Source: Cranoglanis bouderius
Lineage: Eukaryota; Chordata; Actinopteri; Siluriformes; Cranoglanididae
Length of the DNA: 64,000 bases
Direction of reading: 5' to 3'
Assembly (NCBI GenBank): GCA_023630585.1
Contig: CM042555.1
Coordinates: 16,892,501-16,956,500, forward strand
Shown: one piece after another, positions 63,744 through 64,000 of the stretch
Numbering within the stretch: position 1 is the stretch's first letter
How the letters are laid out: each line of letters begins with the position of its first letter
Position numbers and translations under genes: made by a program
The notes under the pieces: model-generated
Told to the model about the DNA's origin: nothing
The model's input: only the letters and a program-made list of their open reading frames with translations
Databases searched by the model: none

Positions 63744-64000
63744 TTTGAGGCTCTCAGGGGTTGAACTCATTTATGTGTGTATGTATTTTTTTTTTTCATT
63801 ACACAATGATTCTGGATACAATACTTCCGACCTCCGACCTCTCAGATATAGGAAGGAAAGGCTTGGGCTGTAGATTTTGGTTTAGGCACTTCATTCATTA
63901 CACATCTCAAACCGTTATCTCACAAAACTCACAAAATAACCTATGGTTAAACGTGACATGAACTCTTTTATTCCATCACCTCTGGCTGTGGTTGTTTCAA

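Larger units (their letters stand above)
60446..64000 (+). other. Distal 3'UTR or downstream sequence
   Basis: No gene seen. Holds a (TA)n array (60711-60819), poly-A and poly-T runs (about 61098, 61626, 61803, 62760), an AATAAA near 62788 and a (GT)n run (63695-63741). Could be part of a long cdkl5 3'UTR. Confidence 0.5.

Noticed and set aside
60446..64000. Search for a neighbouring gene downstream of cdkl5
   Set aside because: Open frames are all short and none shows exon-like conservation that I recognise; left as possible 3'UTR or intergenic sequence.

Overview
The window is nuclear DNA of a teleost fish. It holds one recognisable gene, cdkl5 (cyclin-dependent kinase-like 5, plus strand). 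The gene has spliceosomal introns and is surrounded and invaded by fish repeats: many Tc1-like DNA transposons, tRNA-derived SINEs with an (ATGG)n tail, hAT-, piggyBac- and Harbinger-type elements, LINE and Ty3/gypsy relics, and long (GT)n and (TA)n microsatellites. The density of Tc1 copies (about 17) would suit a catfish or related otophysan, but that is inference; the sequence itself only supports teleost.

Gene layout. I could place 17 coding exons between 5576 and 57833. Spliced together they read as 3126 nt, a predicted protein of 1041 residues. The first nine coding exons (5576-32775) have the same lengths and phases as I recall for human CDKL5 (c.1-825). They encode the kinase core: Gly-rich loop, Lys42, HRD Asp135, DFG Asp153 and the TEY activation motif at 169-171. 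Coding exons 10-17 (33235-57833) encode the long disordered tail, ending in the conserved MPNLNDLKETAL. In this fish the tail region differs from human: an extra intron full of transposons splits the large tail exon, exon 16 carries a mixed-charge Arg-Asp/Arg-Glu repeat, and the last exon has a run of nine prolines and no internal intron. A 5'UTR segment with a short upstream ORF precedes the start codon. A candidate polyadenylation signal lies about 1 kb after the stop, although the 3'UTR may be much longer.

Region by region. 1-5403: upstream sequence, with the end of a Tc1 copy, a short Tc1 relic, a SINE and a non-autonomous hAT element with an 8-bp target duplication. 5404-7256: 5'UTR and coding exons 1-2. 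7257-24402: a 17-kb intron with Tc1, gypsy, Harbinger and SINE relics and a Tc1-in-Tc1 nest. 24403-35023: coding exons 3-11. 35024-42832: the extra intron, a decayed LINE interrupted by two Tc1 elements plus further repeats. 42833-50718: coding exons 12-15; exons 13 and 14 are bracketed by two oppositely oriented copies of one Tc1 family. 50719-57440: minisatellites, a foldback Tc1 and coding exon 16. 57441-57833: last coding exon. 57834-64000: 3'UTR and downstream sequence, a Tc1 copy, microsatellites and no other gene.

No CRISPR, operon, prokaryotic or viral system is present. All transposase genes seen are broken. The most interesting signals concern how transposons may shape cdkl5 RNA processing: inverted Tc1 copies around exons 13-14, a foldback element before exon 16, weak or non-canonical donors in the tail, and transposons tens of bases from splice sites.
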